A DNA stretch of 64,000 nt, taken from Ensifer oleiphilus. GTDB taxonomy: Bacteria > Pseudomonadota > Alphaproteobacteria > Rhizobiales > Rhizobiaceae. Below the pieces are notes generated by a model. That model saw nothing but the letters and a program-made list of their open reading frames with translations, ran no database searches and was not told where the DNA came from. Position 1 is the stretch's first letter; each line of letters opens with the position of its first letter. The stretch is taken from NCBI RefSeq assembly GCF_013371465.1, contig NZ_JABWDU010000001.1, forward strand, positions 1,347,419-1,411,418, given 5' to 3'. The position numbers and the translations under genes were made by a program. Below, piece after piece: positions 25,554 through 34,678 of this stretch.

Positions 25554-26705
25554 TTATTGCTCGATGCTGAGCGACACGAGCCCCGATGGATGGCGGTTGA
25601 GGCGTCCGGCGAGGTCAAGCTCGATCAGAGCGAGGTAGACTTCGGCCGCGGGCAGCCCGGTGTGGCGGATGACGTCGTCGATTTCGACAGGTGTCGGGCC
25701 CAGCGCATCGGTAATGGTCGCGCGGTCGCCGTCGCCGAGCCGCGGCGGCTGGACCGAAGGCATCTCATGCGCCGGCTCTCCGGCCCCTGCCGGGAAGGGC
25801 AGGGTGTGCTGGCTGAGAGGTGCAAGGCCATCGAGAACATCATCCGATGTGGTCGTGACGATCGCACCCTGTTTGAGAAGGTCGTTGGTGCCGTGGCAGC
25901 GCGGGTCGAGCGGCGATCCAGGAACGGCAAACACCAGGCGGCCGAAGTCGGCGGCATAGCGCGCGGTGATCAGCGAGCCCGAGCGGTTGGCGGCCTCGAC
26001 GATCGCAACCCCAAGACTGATGCCGGCGATCAAGCGGTTGCGCCGCGGGAAGTCGCGGGCCCGCGGCTCCCAGCCGAACGGCATCTCGCTGACCGCCAGG
26101 CCCGAGCCCGCCATGATGTCGTGGAGCAGCCCGACATTCTCTGGCGGATACGGCCGGTCGATACCGCCGGCAAGCACGGCGATCGTTCCACTCTCAAGGC
26201 TCGCCCTATGCGCAGAGGTGTCGATGCCGCGTGCCAGCCCTGATGTGATCACGTAGCCGGCGCATCCGGCGTCACGCGCGATCATCGCTGCGAACTTGGC
26301 GCCGCTGGCCGAGGCGTTACGCGAGCCGACGACGCCGAGGGAAGGGCGCATCGCGGCGTTGAGGTCGCCTTTGACGGCGATAAGAGGTGGGGCGCCATCG
26401 ATCTGGCGGAGGGCAAAGGGGTAGTTCGGTTCGCCTATGCCAATGAAGGTTGCGTTGAGCCGGTGGGCGATTTCGAGTTCGCGCTCTGCTTCGGCTGTTG
26501 TTGCGACACGGAATGTCCGCGCTCCGGCGCCGCGCCGCGAGAGTTCGGGCAGGGCATCAAGTGCCGCCTCGGCAGTGCCGAAATGATTGATGAGATCGCG
26601 GAAGGTTACGGGGCCGACATTGTCGCTGCGGATCAGCCGCAGCCAGGAAATTTTCTGTCGTTCGGTCAGTGCAACTCCAGTTCGCTTTGCACTGACGTCC
26701 AACAT
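25554..26705 (-). CDS. dprA: DNA-processing protein DprA
   Basis: The 383-residue protein starts at the ATG at 26705, whose first base is the last base of the plsY stop codon (TAATG). The open frame continues upstream only as a shadow of plsY. DprA loads RecA on incoming single-stranded DNA. The Rossmann-like domain shows VVGSRNASASGAKFA, TSGLARGIDTSAHRASL and GGIDRPYPPENVGL, followed by FPRRNRLIAGIS and EAANRSGSLITARYA. A C-terminal winged helix (PVEIDDVIRHTGLPAAEVYLALIELDLAG) is present. Rhizobia are not known as naturally competent, so the role here is open. Confidence 0.95.
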   Translation of the reverse strand: MLDVSAKRTGVALTERQKISWLRLIRSDNVGPVTFRDLINHFGTAEAALDALPELSRRGAGARTFRVATTAEAERELEIAHRLNATFIGIGEPNYPFALRQIDGAPPLIAVKGDLNAAMRPSLGVVGSRNASASGAKFAAMIARDAGCAGYVITSGLARGIDTSAHRASLESGTIAVLAGGIDRPYPPENVGLLHDIMAGSGLAVSEMPFGWEPRARDFPRRNRLIAGISLGVAIVEAANRSGSLITARYAADFGRLVFAVPGSPLDPRCHGTNDLLKQGAIVTTTSDDVLDGLAPLSQHTLPFPAGAGEPAHEMPSVQPPRLGDGDRATITDALGPTPVEIDDVIRHTGLPAAEVYLALIELDLAGRLNRHPSGLVSLSIEQ

Positions 26706-27316
26706 TATCCCTTGTCTCCGATCCTGCTCTCGGTGCCTGCAAGCAGCCGCTTGATGTTGGCGCGATGTTTTACCCAGGTGATCAGGGTCATGACCGCAAA
26801 CAGCAGAGCGACTTTCTCGTGTCCTGTCAGATAGAGTACAACCGGAATGACCGCGGTTGCAACCAGGGCAGAGAGCGAGGAGTAGCGACTGATCTTGGCC
26901 ATCGCCAGCCAGATCGCCGCAAACACGAGAACCACCCAAGGCACAAGGCCGAGCAGTACGCCGATATAGGTGGCGACGCCCTTGCCGCCCTTGAAGCCGA
27001 GCCAGACCGGGTAGAGGTGGCCTAGGAAGGCAGCAAGGCCTGCAGCGATGCCGGCTTCCACGCCCCAAAGCGACGCGATCGCGGCGGCGGCCGTGCCTTT
27101 CAAGGCGTCAAGTAGCAGGGTTGCAGCGGCAAGCTTCTTGTTGCCGGTGCGCAGAACGTTGGTCGCGCCGATGTTACCCGAGCCGATCTTGCGAACGTCA
27201 CCAAGGCCGGCCATGCGCGTCAGGATCAGCCCGAAGGGGATCGAGCCGAGCAGGTAGCCGAAGGCGAGGCTCAGGGCTGTTGAGGGCAGCCCGAGCTGCC
27301 AGGAGAAAAGATCCAC
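26705..27316 (-). CDS. plsY: Acyl-phosphate glycerol-3-phosphate acyltransferase PlsY
   Basis: This 203-residue inner-membrane enzyme transfers the acyl group from acyl-phosphate to glycerol-3-phosphate, the first acylation in phospholipid synthesis. All three PlsY loop motifs are present: [22 protein letters not shown] and FKGGKGVAT. Five membrane helices are evident. The start is GTG at 27316, supported by GGGAGG five bases upstream and by the conserved N-terminus. It follows pyrC' after 27 bases and overlaps dprA by one base. Confidence 0.95.
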   Translation of the reverse strand: MDLFSWQLGLPSTALSLAFGYLLGSIPFGLILTRMAGLGDVRKIGSGNIGATNVLRTGNKKLAAATLLLDALKGTAAAAIASLWGVEAGIAAGLAAFLGHLYPVWLGFKGGKGVATYIGVLLGLVPWVVLVFAAIWLAMAKISRYSSLSALVATAVIPVVLYLTGHEKVALLFAVMTLITWVKHRANIKRLLAGTESRIGDKG

Positions 27317-27343
27317 CGAAACCTCCCGCGCGACCGCTGTCGC

Positions 27344-28633
27344 CTATGCCGAATGCACAAGCTTGCCGGCAACATAGGTTTGCACAACCCGGCCGGTAAA
27401 GCGTGCATTTTCGAATGGCGTGTTCTTCGATCGCGAAACAATTGCTTCCTTGTAGAGGACCCACGGCTCTTCGAGATCAATGACCGTGATGTCGGCCTTG
27501 GCGCCCGGCTTCAGCGTGCCGGCATCCAACCCGAAGATCTTGGCTGGACGTGTCGACATCGCATCGATGAGCCGCATCAGCGAAACCTGGCCGCTGTTGT
27601 GCAGGCGCAGTGCTGCAGCCAGCATGGTCTCAAGGCCGATCGCGCCGTTTTCCGCATCGGAGAACGGCAGGCGCTTGGTGTCGACGTCCTGCGGATCATG
27701 CGAGGAAACGATGATGTCGATGGTACCGTTGGCAAGGGCGTCCACCATTGCGACGCGATCGTCCTCGCGGCGCAGGGGCGGCGAGAGCTTGAAGAACGTC
27801 CGGTACTCGCCGATGTCGTTCTCGTTGAGCGTCAGATGGTTGATCGAGATGCCGCAGCTGACGTTGGCGCCGCGGTTGCGGGCGGTCAGGACGGCTTCGG
27901 CCGATTCGGGAACCGAGATCTTGGCGGCGTGGTAGGCAGCCTTGGTGAGGCCGGCGATCCGCAGGTCGCGCTCGAGCGGGATGATTTCCGCCTCGCGCGG
28001 CACGCCGGCAAGGCCGAGCCAGCTTGCAAGCAGACCTTCGTTCATCACGCCGTTGCCGAGATACTTGTCGCGCGTTTCGAGCGCGATGACAGCGCCGAAT
28101 TCGCGGGCATAGGTCATTGCCCGGCGCAGCATCAGCGTGTCGTGGATCGCACGGCGTCCGTTGGTGAAGCAGACCGCCCCTACCTCGCGCAGGAGGCCGA
28201 ACTCCGTCATCTCTTCGCCGGCAAGGCCCTTGGTCATCGCTGCAGCCGGATAGACATTGACGATCGCCTTGTCGCGTGCCGTCTTCTGCATGAACTCGAC
28301 CAGCGCGATGTCGTCGATCACAGGATCGGTATCGGGCATCGAGATGAAGGACGTGACGCCACCGACAGCCGCCGCACGCGAGGCCGATTCGATCGTTTCG
28401 CGGTGTTCGGCGCCTGGTTCGCCGACGAAGACGCGCGCGTCGACGAGGCCGGGGACGGCCGTCAGTCCATCGCAGTCCTTGACGAAGGCGCCATCAGGCG
28501 TGCCCTGGTTGTGGGCATCCTTGCCGGCGGCGAGGATGCGGCCGTCGTCGCCGACGATGATCGTGCCGGTTTCATCAAGGTTGCGGGACGGATCGACGAT
28601 GCGAAGGTTTCTAAGAACGAGCGGTCTGGTCAT
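27344..28633 (-). CDS. pyrC: Dihydroorotase-like protein lacking metal ligands (non-catalytic PyrC' type)
   Basis: The 429 residues align with the class I dihydroorotase fold, but the active site is gone. Where an active enzyme has D-x-H-x-H-x-R-E-P-G, this has [10 protein letters not shown]: Arg67, Phe69 and Gly71 replace His, His and Arg. The later ATDHAPH-type motif reads VSSHDPQD, with Ser311 replacing the catalytic Asp. The HCED-type motif reads LETRD. In Pseudomonas such a PyrC' is a structural partner of aspartate carbamoyltransferase. Here it overlaps pyrB by four bases (ATGA), which supports the same role. Active dihydroorotase must be encoded elsewhere. Confidence 0.9.
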   Translation of the reverse strand: MTRPLVLRNLRIVDPSRNLDETGTIIVGDDGRILAAGKDAHNQGTPDGAFVKDCDGLTAVPGLVDARVFVGEPGAEHRETIESASRAAAVGGVTSFISMPDTDPVIDDIALVEFMQKTARDKAIVNVYPAAAMTKGLAGEEMTEFGLLREVGAVCFTNGRRAIHDTLMLRRAMTYAREFGAVIALETRDKYLGNGVMNEGLLASWLGLAGVPREAEIIPLERDLRIAGLTKAAYHAAKISVPESAEAVLTARNRGANVSCGISINHLTLNENDIGEYRTFFKLSPPLRREDDRVAMVDALANGTIDIIVSSHDPQDVDTKRLPFSDAENGAIGLETMLAAALRLHNSGQVSLMRLIDAMSTRPAKIFGLDAGTLKPGAKADITVIDLEEPWVLYKEAIVSRSKNTPFENARFTGRVVQTYVAGKLVHSA

Positions 28634-29571
28634 ACGCGCGGCCCCTGGTTCTGCGAAAGAAGAAGCGTTTCCATCACCGCCATGCGCACGGCGACACCCA
28701 TTTCGACCTGCTGCTCGATGACGCTCTGCGGCCCGTCGGCGATTTCCGACGCGATTTCGACGCCCCGGTTCATGGGGCCAGGATGCATAACGAGCGCATC
28801 GTCCTTGGCGGCTTTCAGCTTTTCGGCATCGAGGCCGTAATAGTGGAAGTATTCGCGCACCGACGGCACGAAGGAGCCGGCCATGCGCTCGCGCTGCAGG
28901 CGCAGCATCATCACCACGTCGGCATCCTTCAGCCCTTCGGCCATCGAGTGGTAGACCTCGACGCCCATGTCGGCGATGCCCGACGGCAGCAGGGTCGCCG
29001 GGGCAACGACGCGCACCCGTGCGCCCATCTGGTTGAGAAGAAGGATGTTGGAACGGGCGACGCGCGAATGCAGCACGTCGCCGCAGATCGCCACGATGAT
29101 GCGCGAGAGTTTGCCCTTGATGCGGCGGATCGTCAGTGCATCGAGCAGCGCCTGGGTCGGGTGTTCGTGCTGGCCGTCGCCGGCATTGACCACCGAGCAG
29201 GACACCTTCTGCGCCAGAAGGGCAGCGGCACCCGCAGACGAGTGGCGCACGACCAACACGTCGGGGTGCATGGCATTCAGCGTCATCGCCGTATCGATCA
29301 GCGTTTCGCCCTTCTTCACCGAGGAGTTGCCGACCGACATGTTCATCACGTCGGCGCCAAGCCGTTTGCCGGCAAGTTCGAAGGAGGATTGCGTCCTGGT
29401 CGAGGCTTCGAAGAAGAGATTGATCTGCGTCAGTCCACGAAGGGTGGACGTCTTCTTCTCTCTCTGACGGGAGATCTTGACGGCTTCATCGGCGCGATCG
29501 AGCAGGTAGGTGATATCCTGCTCCGTAAGACCTTTGATGCCGAGCAGGTGGCGATGCGGGAAAGTGGTCAT
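28630..29571 (-). CDS. pyrB: Aspartate carbamoyltransferase catalytic subunit
   Basis: This 313-residue cytoplasmic enzyme condenses carbamoyl phosphate and aspartate in pyrimidine synthesis. The carbamoyl-phosphate site is [20 protein letters not shown], the 80s-loop region reads [20 protein letters not shown] supplies another conserved site, and the aspartate-binding loop includes [10 protein letters not shown]. No pyrI regulatory gene is adjacent. The overlap with the inactive dihydroorotase suggests a class A dodecamer (PyrB plus PyrC'), as in Pseudomonas. It heads the pyrB-pyrC'-plsY-dprA unit and diverges from aidB with 157 bases between them. I see no UMP-sensing leader. Confidence 0.96.
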   Translation of the reverse strand: MTTFPHRHLLGIKGLTEQDITYLLDRADEAVKISRQREKKTSTLRGLTQINLFFEASTRTQSSFELAGKRLGADVMNMSVGNSSVKKGETLIDTAMTLNAMHPDVLVVRHSSAGAAALLAQKVSCSVVNAGDGQHEHPTQALLDALTIRRIKGKLSRIIVAICGDVLHSRVARSNILLLNQMGARVRVVAPATLLPSGIADMGVEVYHSMAEGLKDADVVMMLRLQRERMAGSFVPSVREYFHYYGLDAEKLKAAKDDALVMHPGPMNRGVEIASEIADGPQSVIEQQVEMGVAVRMAVMETLLLSQNQGPRV

Positions 29572-29728
29572 GGGCCGCCCTTGCGCTCTGGAATATGGCT
29601 CGCTCTATAAGACGTGACCCCCGGCACGGCAAGCGGTGCGCAAGCCCTTCCGCAGAAAACTTGGGTGCGGCATCCTATCTTTCCCTGGCCCCGTTTCGTG
29701 GTCGGCAAACTTGCGCTAGAACCGGCCC

Positions 29729-31381
29729 ATGAATCAGATGAACCGGACCGAACAGAAACTCGCCGAGCTGAACCAGCCCAAGCCCTGGTCCGGCATCAAT
29801 GCCTATCGTTCCGATCCGCTGGTCGTGGACATCACCTCGGGCATGACGAAAGCGCTGCGCGACGAGTTCGATACGCTTGGGCGTTACGTGACGTCGCCTG
29901 AGGCGCAGGAACTGGCGCGCATGGCCAATGAAGGCGCGCCGAAGCTGAAGACGCACGGACCGCGCGGCGAGCGCCTCGACGTCGTCGAGTTCCATCCGGC
30001 CTGGCATGCCCTGATGCGGCGATCCATGACATCGGGCCTGCACGCATCAGCCTGGGAAAACCTGCCCGACGAGCGCAACCAGTCGCACAAGACCAGGGCG
30101 ATCCGCTTCTACCTGACGGCGCAGTTGGAATGCGGCCATCTCTGCCCGCTGACGATGACGAGCGCATCGCTTGCCGCGATCACTGCGTCGCCGGCAGTCC
30201 AGAAGGAGTGGGCGCCTAAAATCCTGTCGCGCAAATACGATTCGTCGAACAAACCGTGGATGCAGAAATCCGCCGTCACCGTCGGCATGGGCATGACGGA
30301 AAAGCAGGGCGGCACCGACGTGCGCGCCAACACCTCGACCGCCGAGCGCGTGGGCGAGGGCATCTATCGCCTCAACGGCCACAAGTGGTTCATGTCGGCG
30401 CCGATGAGCGATGCCTTCGTCATGCTGGCCCAGACCCGTGACGGCCTCGGCTGCTTCCTCGTGCCGCGGCTGCTTGAAGACGGTGCCGCCAACGGCCTGC
30501 GCTTCCAGCGTCTGAAGGACAAGCTCGGCAACCGCTCCAACGCATCCGCCGAAGTCGAGTTTTCCGATACGTTCGGCTTCGTGCTCGGCGCGCCCGATGC
30601 GGGCATTCGCACCATTCTCGACATGGTGACGTTGACGCGTCTCGACTGCGCCCTGGCCTCCGCCGGCATCATGCGGGCCTCGCTCGCCGAAGCCGTCCAC
30701 CATACGCGTGGCCGCAAGGTCTTCGGCAAGCCGCTCGTCAGCCAGCCGATGATGACCCGGGTTCTCGCCGACATGGCGCTCGACGTTGCTGCTGCCAGTG
30801 CCCTTTCGTTCCGCCTTGCGGATGCCTTCGACAAGGCTCACGCCAGTGCCGAAGAGGCGGCCTACGCCCGCATCATGACTCCGGTTGCGAAATACTGGTG
30901 CTGCAAGATCGCTCCCGCACTGATCTACGAGGCAATGGAATGCCTCGGCGGCAATGGCTACGTCGAAGAGCGGGCGCTGGCGCGGCATTATCGCGAGGCG
31001 CCCGTCAATGCTATTTGGGAAGGTTCCGGCAACGTCATGGCGCTGGATGTCCTGCGCGTGCTGCTGAAGCGCAAGGATCTCTTCGAACAACTGTTTGCGG
31101 TGCTGAGCCGCGACCTCGGGCCCGCCGGCCGCAAGACCATCGACGTGCTGCGTGCGGCGATGTCGCTCTGCGAGCGCGACGAAGGGGCAGCCCGCATGCT
31201 GGTCGAACAACTGGCTCTGGCTGCTGCAGCGGCAGAACTCTATCGCCTCGGTGCCGGCCGCATCGCCGATGCCTTCCTCGAATCGCGCCTTGCCGCCGGC
31301 TGGCGGTCGACCTACGGCATGCTCGATTCGCGCTTCGATTCGGCCTACATCCTCGACCTGCTTTACCCGGCTGCCACGTAA
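29729..31381 (+). CDS. aidB: AidB-type acyl-CoA dehydrogenase family protein
   Basis: The 550-residue flavoprotein is the length of E. coli AidB and shares its diagnostic blocks: GMGMTEKQGGTDVRANTS, RLNGHKWFMSAPMSDAF, RLKDKLGNRSNASAEVEF, and EAMECLGGNGYVEE with PVNAIWEGSGNVMALDVLR. AidB is induced by alkylation stress and binds DNA in E. coli; its enzymatic role is unsettled. It is not a standard fatty-acid beta-oxidation dehydrogenase. Its 3' end overlaps the convergent AEC transporter gene by 19 bases. No Ada box or other regulatory site is evident in the 157-base region shared with pyrB. Confidence 0.93.
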   Translation: MNQMNRTEQKLAELNQPKPWSGINAYRSDPLVVDITSGMTKALRDEFDTLGRYVTSPEAQELARMANEGAPKLKTHGPRGERLDVVEFHPAWHALMRRSMTSGLHASAWENLPDERNQSHKTRAIRFYLTAQLECGHLCPLTMTSASLAAITASPAVQKEWAPKILSRKYDSSNKPWMQKSAVTVGMGMTEKQGGTDVRANTSTAERVGEGIYRLNGHKWFMSAPMSDAFVMLAQTRDGLGCFLVPRLLEDGAANGLRFQRLKDKLGNRSNASAEVEFSDTFGFVLGAPDAGIRTILDMVTLTRLDCALASAGIMRASLAEAVHHTRGRKVFGKPLVSQPMMTRVLADMALDVAAASALSFRLADAFDKAHASAEEAAYARIMTPVAKYWCCKIAPALIYEAMECLGGNGYVEERALARHYREAPVNAIWEGSGNVMALDVLRVLLKRKDLFEQLFAVLSRDLGPAGRKTIDVLRAAMSLCERDEGAARMLVEQLALAAAAAELYRLGAGRIADAFLESRLAAGWRSTYGMLDSRFDSAYILDLLYPAAT

Positions 31382-32298
31382 GCCGTCACGGAAAGCACCA
31401 GCGGTATCGTGAAGAAGGAGACGACGGTCTGGACCGTCGCCACCGCCGCATAGAGCTCGGCGTCGCCACCCATTTGCTTTGCCAGAAGATAGCCGTTCAT
31501 CGCGGTCGGTACAGCCGCGCCGAGCGCAATGACGCAAAGCGCATCGCCGCGAATCCCGAGCAGGAAGCTGGCGCCGACCATGAACACCGGCATGACAATC
31601 AGCTTCAGGACGACGGCGAGCAACGCCGACCCGCTCGGCTTTAGAGCATCGGATACGCGCAATCCGGCGCCGACCATCACCAGCCCGAGGCTGAGCGAGG
31701 CGCTCGCGAGCATGTCGATGGTTGTCATCACCGGCCCATAAACCTTTATGCCGGCTAGGTTGAACAGTATCCCGAATACCGATGCGACGATTAACGGATT
31801 GGTGACGATCTTGGCAAAGAAACGCCGGAAATCCCGGTTGCCGCCCCCGAACCAAACCAGCACGCCGACGTTGTAAAGATTGATCGGGATGATCACGAGC
31901 GTCATCACCAGTGCCGTCAGCGTCAGCCCGATCGGCCCATAGAGTTTTTGTGCAATCGCCAGTGCCATGAAGCCGTTCCAGCGTGTGGCCGTCTGGAAGA
32001 CCGAGGTGAAGGAGGCGCCCGAAACCTCTCTGTTGCGAAACAGCGGCCAGAGGAGAAGCACGAAGACCGACATCAGGCTGACACTGCCGATCGTGGCGAT
32101 GGCCGTAGCGTCTGCCTTCAAGCCGGAAAAATCGGCCTGGGCCAGCGTGGAAAACAACAGAGAGGGGAAGAGAATGTAGTAGCCGAACTGTTCGAGGCCC
32201 AGCCAGAGGTTCTGGTCGACCAGCGTCGTGCGCTTCAGCCATGCGCCGAGCAGCACCAGAAGGAAGATGGGAAGGATGCTTTCAAAGACGATGAACAT
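31363..32298 (-). CDS. AEC family transporter (auxin efflux carrier type)
   Basis: The protein has 311 residues from the ATG at 32298 (MFIVFESILPIFLLVLLGAWLKR); the longer open frame upstream is basic and not conserved-looking. About ten membrane helices are visible in two five-helix halves, as in bacterial AEC permeases such as malonate or small organic-acid exporters. The typical Asn-Pro segment is VTNPLIVASVFGILFNLAG, and ALGAAVPTAMNGYLLAKQMG lies in the second half. The substrate is unknown. The last 19 bases overlap the end of aidB in the opposite direction. Confidence 0.86.
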   Translation of the reverse strand: MFIVFESILPIFLLVLLGAWLKRTTLVDQNLWLGLEQFGYYILFPSLLFSTLAQADFSGLKADATAIATIGSVSLMSVFVLLLWPLFRNREVSGASFTSVFQTATRWNGFMALAIAQKLYGPIGLTLTALVMTLVIIPINLYNVGVLVWFGGGNRDFRRFFAKIVTNPLIVASVFGILFNLAGIKVYGPVMTTIDMLASASLSLGLVMVGAGLRVSDALKPSGSALLAVVLKLIVMPVFMVGASFLLGIRGDALCVIALGAAVPTAMNGYLLAKQMGGDAELYAAVATVQTVVSFFTIPLVLSVTAYVAAG

Positions 32299-32520
32299 GA
32301 CAGGCCCGTGCGGGAGAGGGCCCACCGTTACTGCATAAACCTTCGAACCGGAATCGATTTCGGATGAAATCGGTGCAGCACCTTCTCGGCCTTGCCGCCT
32401 GGGGCGTCTCCAGGGCGAGCCTGTGAAAATTAACCTTAACAAATGGTTTACGTTGCGCGATCGGGGCCGAGCGTGGACAGTGGCTGGGTAACGCAATGAA
32501 ATCCGGAATGGAGCGGTTCG

Positions 32521-32676
32521 GTGCGAACTGGTCTTTTGATCATCATGATGATGTTTTTCGCCGGACTGGCGCTCGATATCGTGGTCCCTGCGGCGGTTCT
32601 GCTCGTCTTTGTATTGGCAGATCGCGCACTCTATCCATTGCTGTATCGGCGCCTATCGGAAAGGGGGGCCGCATGA
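32521..32676 (+). CDS. 51-residue membrane protein, coupled to the DUF6105 gene
   Basis: A GTG at 32521 with GGAG seven bases upstream opens 51 codons. The product begins MRTGLLIIMMMFFAGLALDI, continues VVPAAVLLVFVLADRALY and ends with a basic tail. One long or two short membrane helices are evident. Its TGA overlaps the ATG of the next gene (ATGA), so the two are translationally coupled. The hydrophobic profile, ribosome site and overlap together make this a convincing small gene. I do not recognise the family. Confidence 0.7.
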   Translation: MRTGLLIIMMMFFAGLALDIVVPAAVLLVFVLADRALYPLLYRRLSERGAA

Positions 32677-33011
32677 AGTGGTTTCTGATCCTGTGGGCAT
32701 GCCCTGTCATGCTTTTGGCCGGCTGGTACGGCCTTTCCTATTATGACATGAGCTTCGGCTTCTTCATGCTGACGCGCCAGACCCATGACCTGGTCTTCCA
32801 GATCTATGGCAACGTGCTTGGCATTCCCCCCGAAAGCATTCCGCCGCTCGTTGCGCGCGCCATCATTGTCGACAGCTTCATCGTTCTCGGCATCATTGCC
32901 TACCGCAAGCGCCGCGAGCTTGCAGCCTGGTACCGCCGCCGCTTCGGTGCCGCTCAGTCGGCCGAGGCGCCATCCCTTGCAAGCGACGCCAGCCTGTCCA
33001 GCGCGCCCTGA
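32673..33011 (+). CDS. DUF6105-like small membrane protein
   Basis: The protein has 112 residues from the ATG at 32673, which sits behind GGGGGG and overlaps the stop of the preceding small gene. Helix one is [21 protein letters not shown] and helix two is about residues 62-82 ([20 protein letters not shown]). Between them is a conserved-looking segment, [22 protein letters not shown] recognise this as the rhizobial DUF6105 type, function unknown. The last 58 bases overlap the 3' end of convergent ruvX, a long overlap for two coding regions, and its Ala/Ser-rich tail reflects that constraint. Confidence 0.72.
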   Translation: MKWFLILWACPVMLLAGWYGLSYYDMSFGFFMLTRQTHDLVFQIYGNVLGIPPESIPPLVARAIIVDSFIVLGIIAYRKRRELAAWYRRRFGAAQSAEAPSLASDASLSSAP

Positions 33012-33442
33012 AGGATGAAGGATGCGGCAGCCGAGTCGATGCGCTCGGCCCGCTTCTTGCGGGATACGTCCATCTCGATCAGTACCCGCTCGGCCGCAAC
33101 CGTCGACAGTCGCTCATCCCAGTAGACGAAGGGTAGGGGCGTCTTCTCGACCATGTTGCGCACAAAAGCGCGGGTCGCCTGGCACCTGGGGCCTTCGCTG
33201 CCGTCCATGTTGACCGGCAGGCCGATCACGAAGGCCGAAATCCGTTCCTTCTCGGCCACCGCCAGAAGCGTCACCGCATCGATGCCGAACTTCACCCGCT
33301 TGATCACCTCGCGCGGCGTCGCGATCCGGCGCCCAAGATCGGACACCGAGATGCCGATCGTCTTTGTGCCGAGATCGAGGCCGGCGATCGCCTGGTTGGG
33401 CTGAAGCTGGCTCGCCAGCTCTTCGATGGTCAGAATTGTCAT
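32954..33442 (-). CDS. ruvX: Holliday junction resolvase-like protein RuvX (YqgF)
   Basis: The 162-residue protein starts at the ATG at 33442 ([14 protein letters not shown]). The RNase H-fold motifs of YqgF are clear: [17 protein letters not shown] with the first acidic residue, [31 protein letters not shown], and [17 protein letters not shown] with the last acidic residue. In E. coli the protein is essential and acts in 16S rRNA 5'-end maturation and anti-termination; a resolvase role has also been proposed. It overlaps the DUF6105 gene by 58 bases at the 3' ends and diverges from the UPF0173 gene. Confidence 0.94.
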   Translation of the reverse strand: MTILTIEELASQLQPNQAIAGLDLGTKTIGISVSDLGRRIATPREVIKRVKFGIDAVTLLAVAEKERISAFVIGLPVNMDGSEGPRCQATRAFVRNMVEKTPLPFVYWDERLSTVAAERVLIEMDVSRKKRAERIDSAAASFILQGALDRLASLARDGASAD

Positions 33443-33524
33443 TTGGTTTGCCGATTCGATCTTTGCAGGGGTTCGCTTCGTTCCATATAGCTGGATCAAC
33501 ACACAAATCATCTGGGAGAATGTC

Positions 33525-34229
33525 ATGAAGATCAAATGGCTCGGCCACTCCGCCTTTCATATCGAAACGGCAACGTCGAAGATCCTGATCGATCCCTTCT
33601 TTACCGGCAATCCGGCATTCCTCGACAGCGAGCGCAAGGACGTGACCTCGGGGCTGACGCACATTTTGCTGACGCATGGTCACGGCGACCATGTCGGCGA
33701 CACCGTCGCCATCGCCAAGGAAACGGGAGCGGTGGTCGTCGCCAATTTCGATCTCTGCATGTGGCTCGCTCGCCAGGGTGTCTCAGTGATGGAACCCGGA
33801 AACACCGGCGGCACGATCCATCTCGCCGGTTTTTCCGCGACTTTTGTCAATGCGCTGCATTCCTCGGCGCAGATTACCGAGGATGGCGTTTCCCATTCGC
33901 TCGGCAGTGCCAACGGCCTCGTCCTGCATTTCGAGGATGAGCCGACGCTCTATCATATGGGCGACACCGACATCTTCTCGGACATGGCGCTGATCGAGGA
34001 GCTGCACCAGCCCGAGATCGGCCTCGTTCCGATCGGCGACCGTTTCACCATGGGCGGTGCCGTCGCGGCGCTCGCCTGCCAGCGATATTTCAAGTTCTCG
34101 ACGGCCATTCCCTGCCACTACGGATCCTTCCCGATCATCGATCAGACCCCGGAAAACTTCGTCGTCGGCATGGACAGCGCCTCGACCAAGGTCGCGACGC
34201 CGGCCGTCGGTGGCATCGTGACGGTCTGA
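33525..34229 (+). CDS. UPF0173 metal-dependent hydrolase
   Basis: The 234-residue protein belongs to the metallo-beta-lactamase superfamily, with the metal-binding motif [13 protein letters not shown], a second-shell [11 protein letters not shown] and a C-terminal CHYGSFPII. This is the UPF0173/UlaG-like group of small hydrolases without an established substrate. The ATG at 33525 is preceded by GGGAG with seven-base spacing; the open frame upstream runs through the ruvX promoter region and is not expected to be translated. It lies 109 bases before gatC. Confidence 0.9.
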   Translation: MKIKWLGHSAFHIETATSKILIDPFFTGNPAFLDSERKDVTSGLTHILLTHGHGDHVGDTVAIAKETGAVVVANFDLCMWLARQGVSVMEPGNTGGTIHLAGFSATFVNALHSSAQITEDGVSHSLGSANGLVLHFEDEPTLYHMGDTDIFSDMALIEELHQPEIGLVPIGDRFTMGGAVAALACQRYFKFSTAIPCHYGSFPIIDQTPENFVVGMDSASTKVATPAVGGIVTV

Positions 34230-34338
34230 CGGCGAAGGCGCCAGCACTGCCACAGGCGCGCGATAGGGCGATTCCCCCGTTGCGCGCCTCGCCGCGCACC
34301 ATTATAGCGGGGGAAAGTTCCAGAGACCGGAGACGACC

Positions 34339-34626
34339 ATGTCCGTAGACCTTGCCACCGTGAAGCGCGTCGCGCGCCTCGCCCGCATCGCCGTCAGTGA
34401 AGATGAAGCCACGCGGATGGTGGGCGAAATCAATGGCATCCTTGGTTTCGTCGAGCAACTCTCGGAAGTGAATGTCGATGGCGTCGAGCCGATGACGTCG
34501 GTGACGCCGATGGAGATGAAGAAGCGGATGGACGTCGTGTCCGATGGCAGCAAGGCCGACGATATCGTCGCCAATGCTCCCAATACCGATCGCAACTTCT
34601 TCCTCGTGCCGAAGGTCGTCGAATAA
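34339..34626 (+). CDS. gatC: Glutamyl/aspartyl-tRNA amidotransferase subunit C
   Basis: The 95-residue belt subunit wraps GatA and GatB in the GatCAB complex, which converts Glu-tRNA-Gln (and Asp-tRNA-Asn) to the amidated form. Typical features are the N-terminal [21 protein letters not shown] and the central [10 protein letters not shown]. Rhizobia lack a canonical GlnRS in most cases, so this pathway is expected to supply Gln-tRNA. gatA starts 52 bases later. gatB lies 3.2 kb downstream rather than adjacent. Confidence 0.95.
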   Translation: MSVDLATVKRVARLARIAVSEDEATRMVGEINGILGFVEQLSEVNVDGVEPMTSVTPMEMKKRMDVVSDGSKADDIVANAPNTDRNFFLVPKVVE

Positions 34627-34678
34627 TCCGACCGTCCGCCGCCCCGACGTACCCGATTTGCGAAAGCCCGATTTCACC

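Noticed and set aside
30047..32242. 731-codon minus-strand frame covering aidB and part of the AEC gene
   Set aside because: It runs antisense to aidB and out of frame through the transporter gene; both real frames have clear families.
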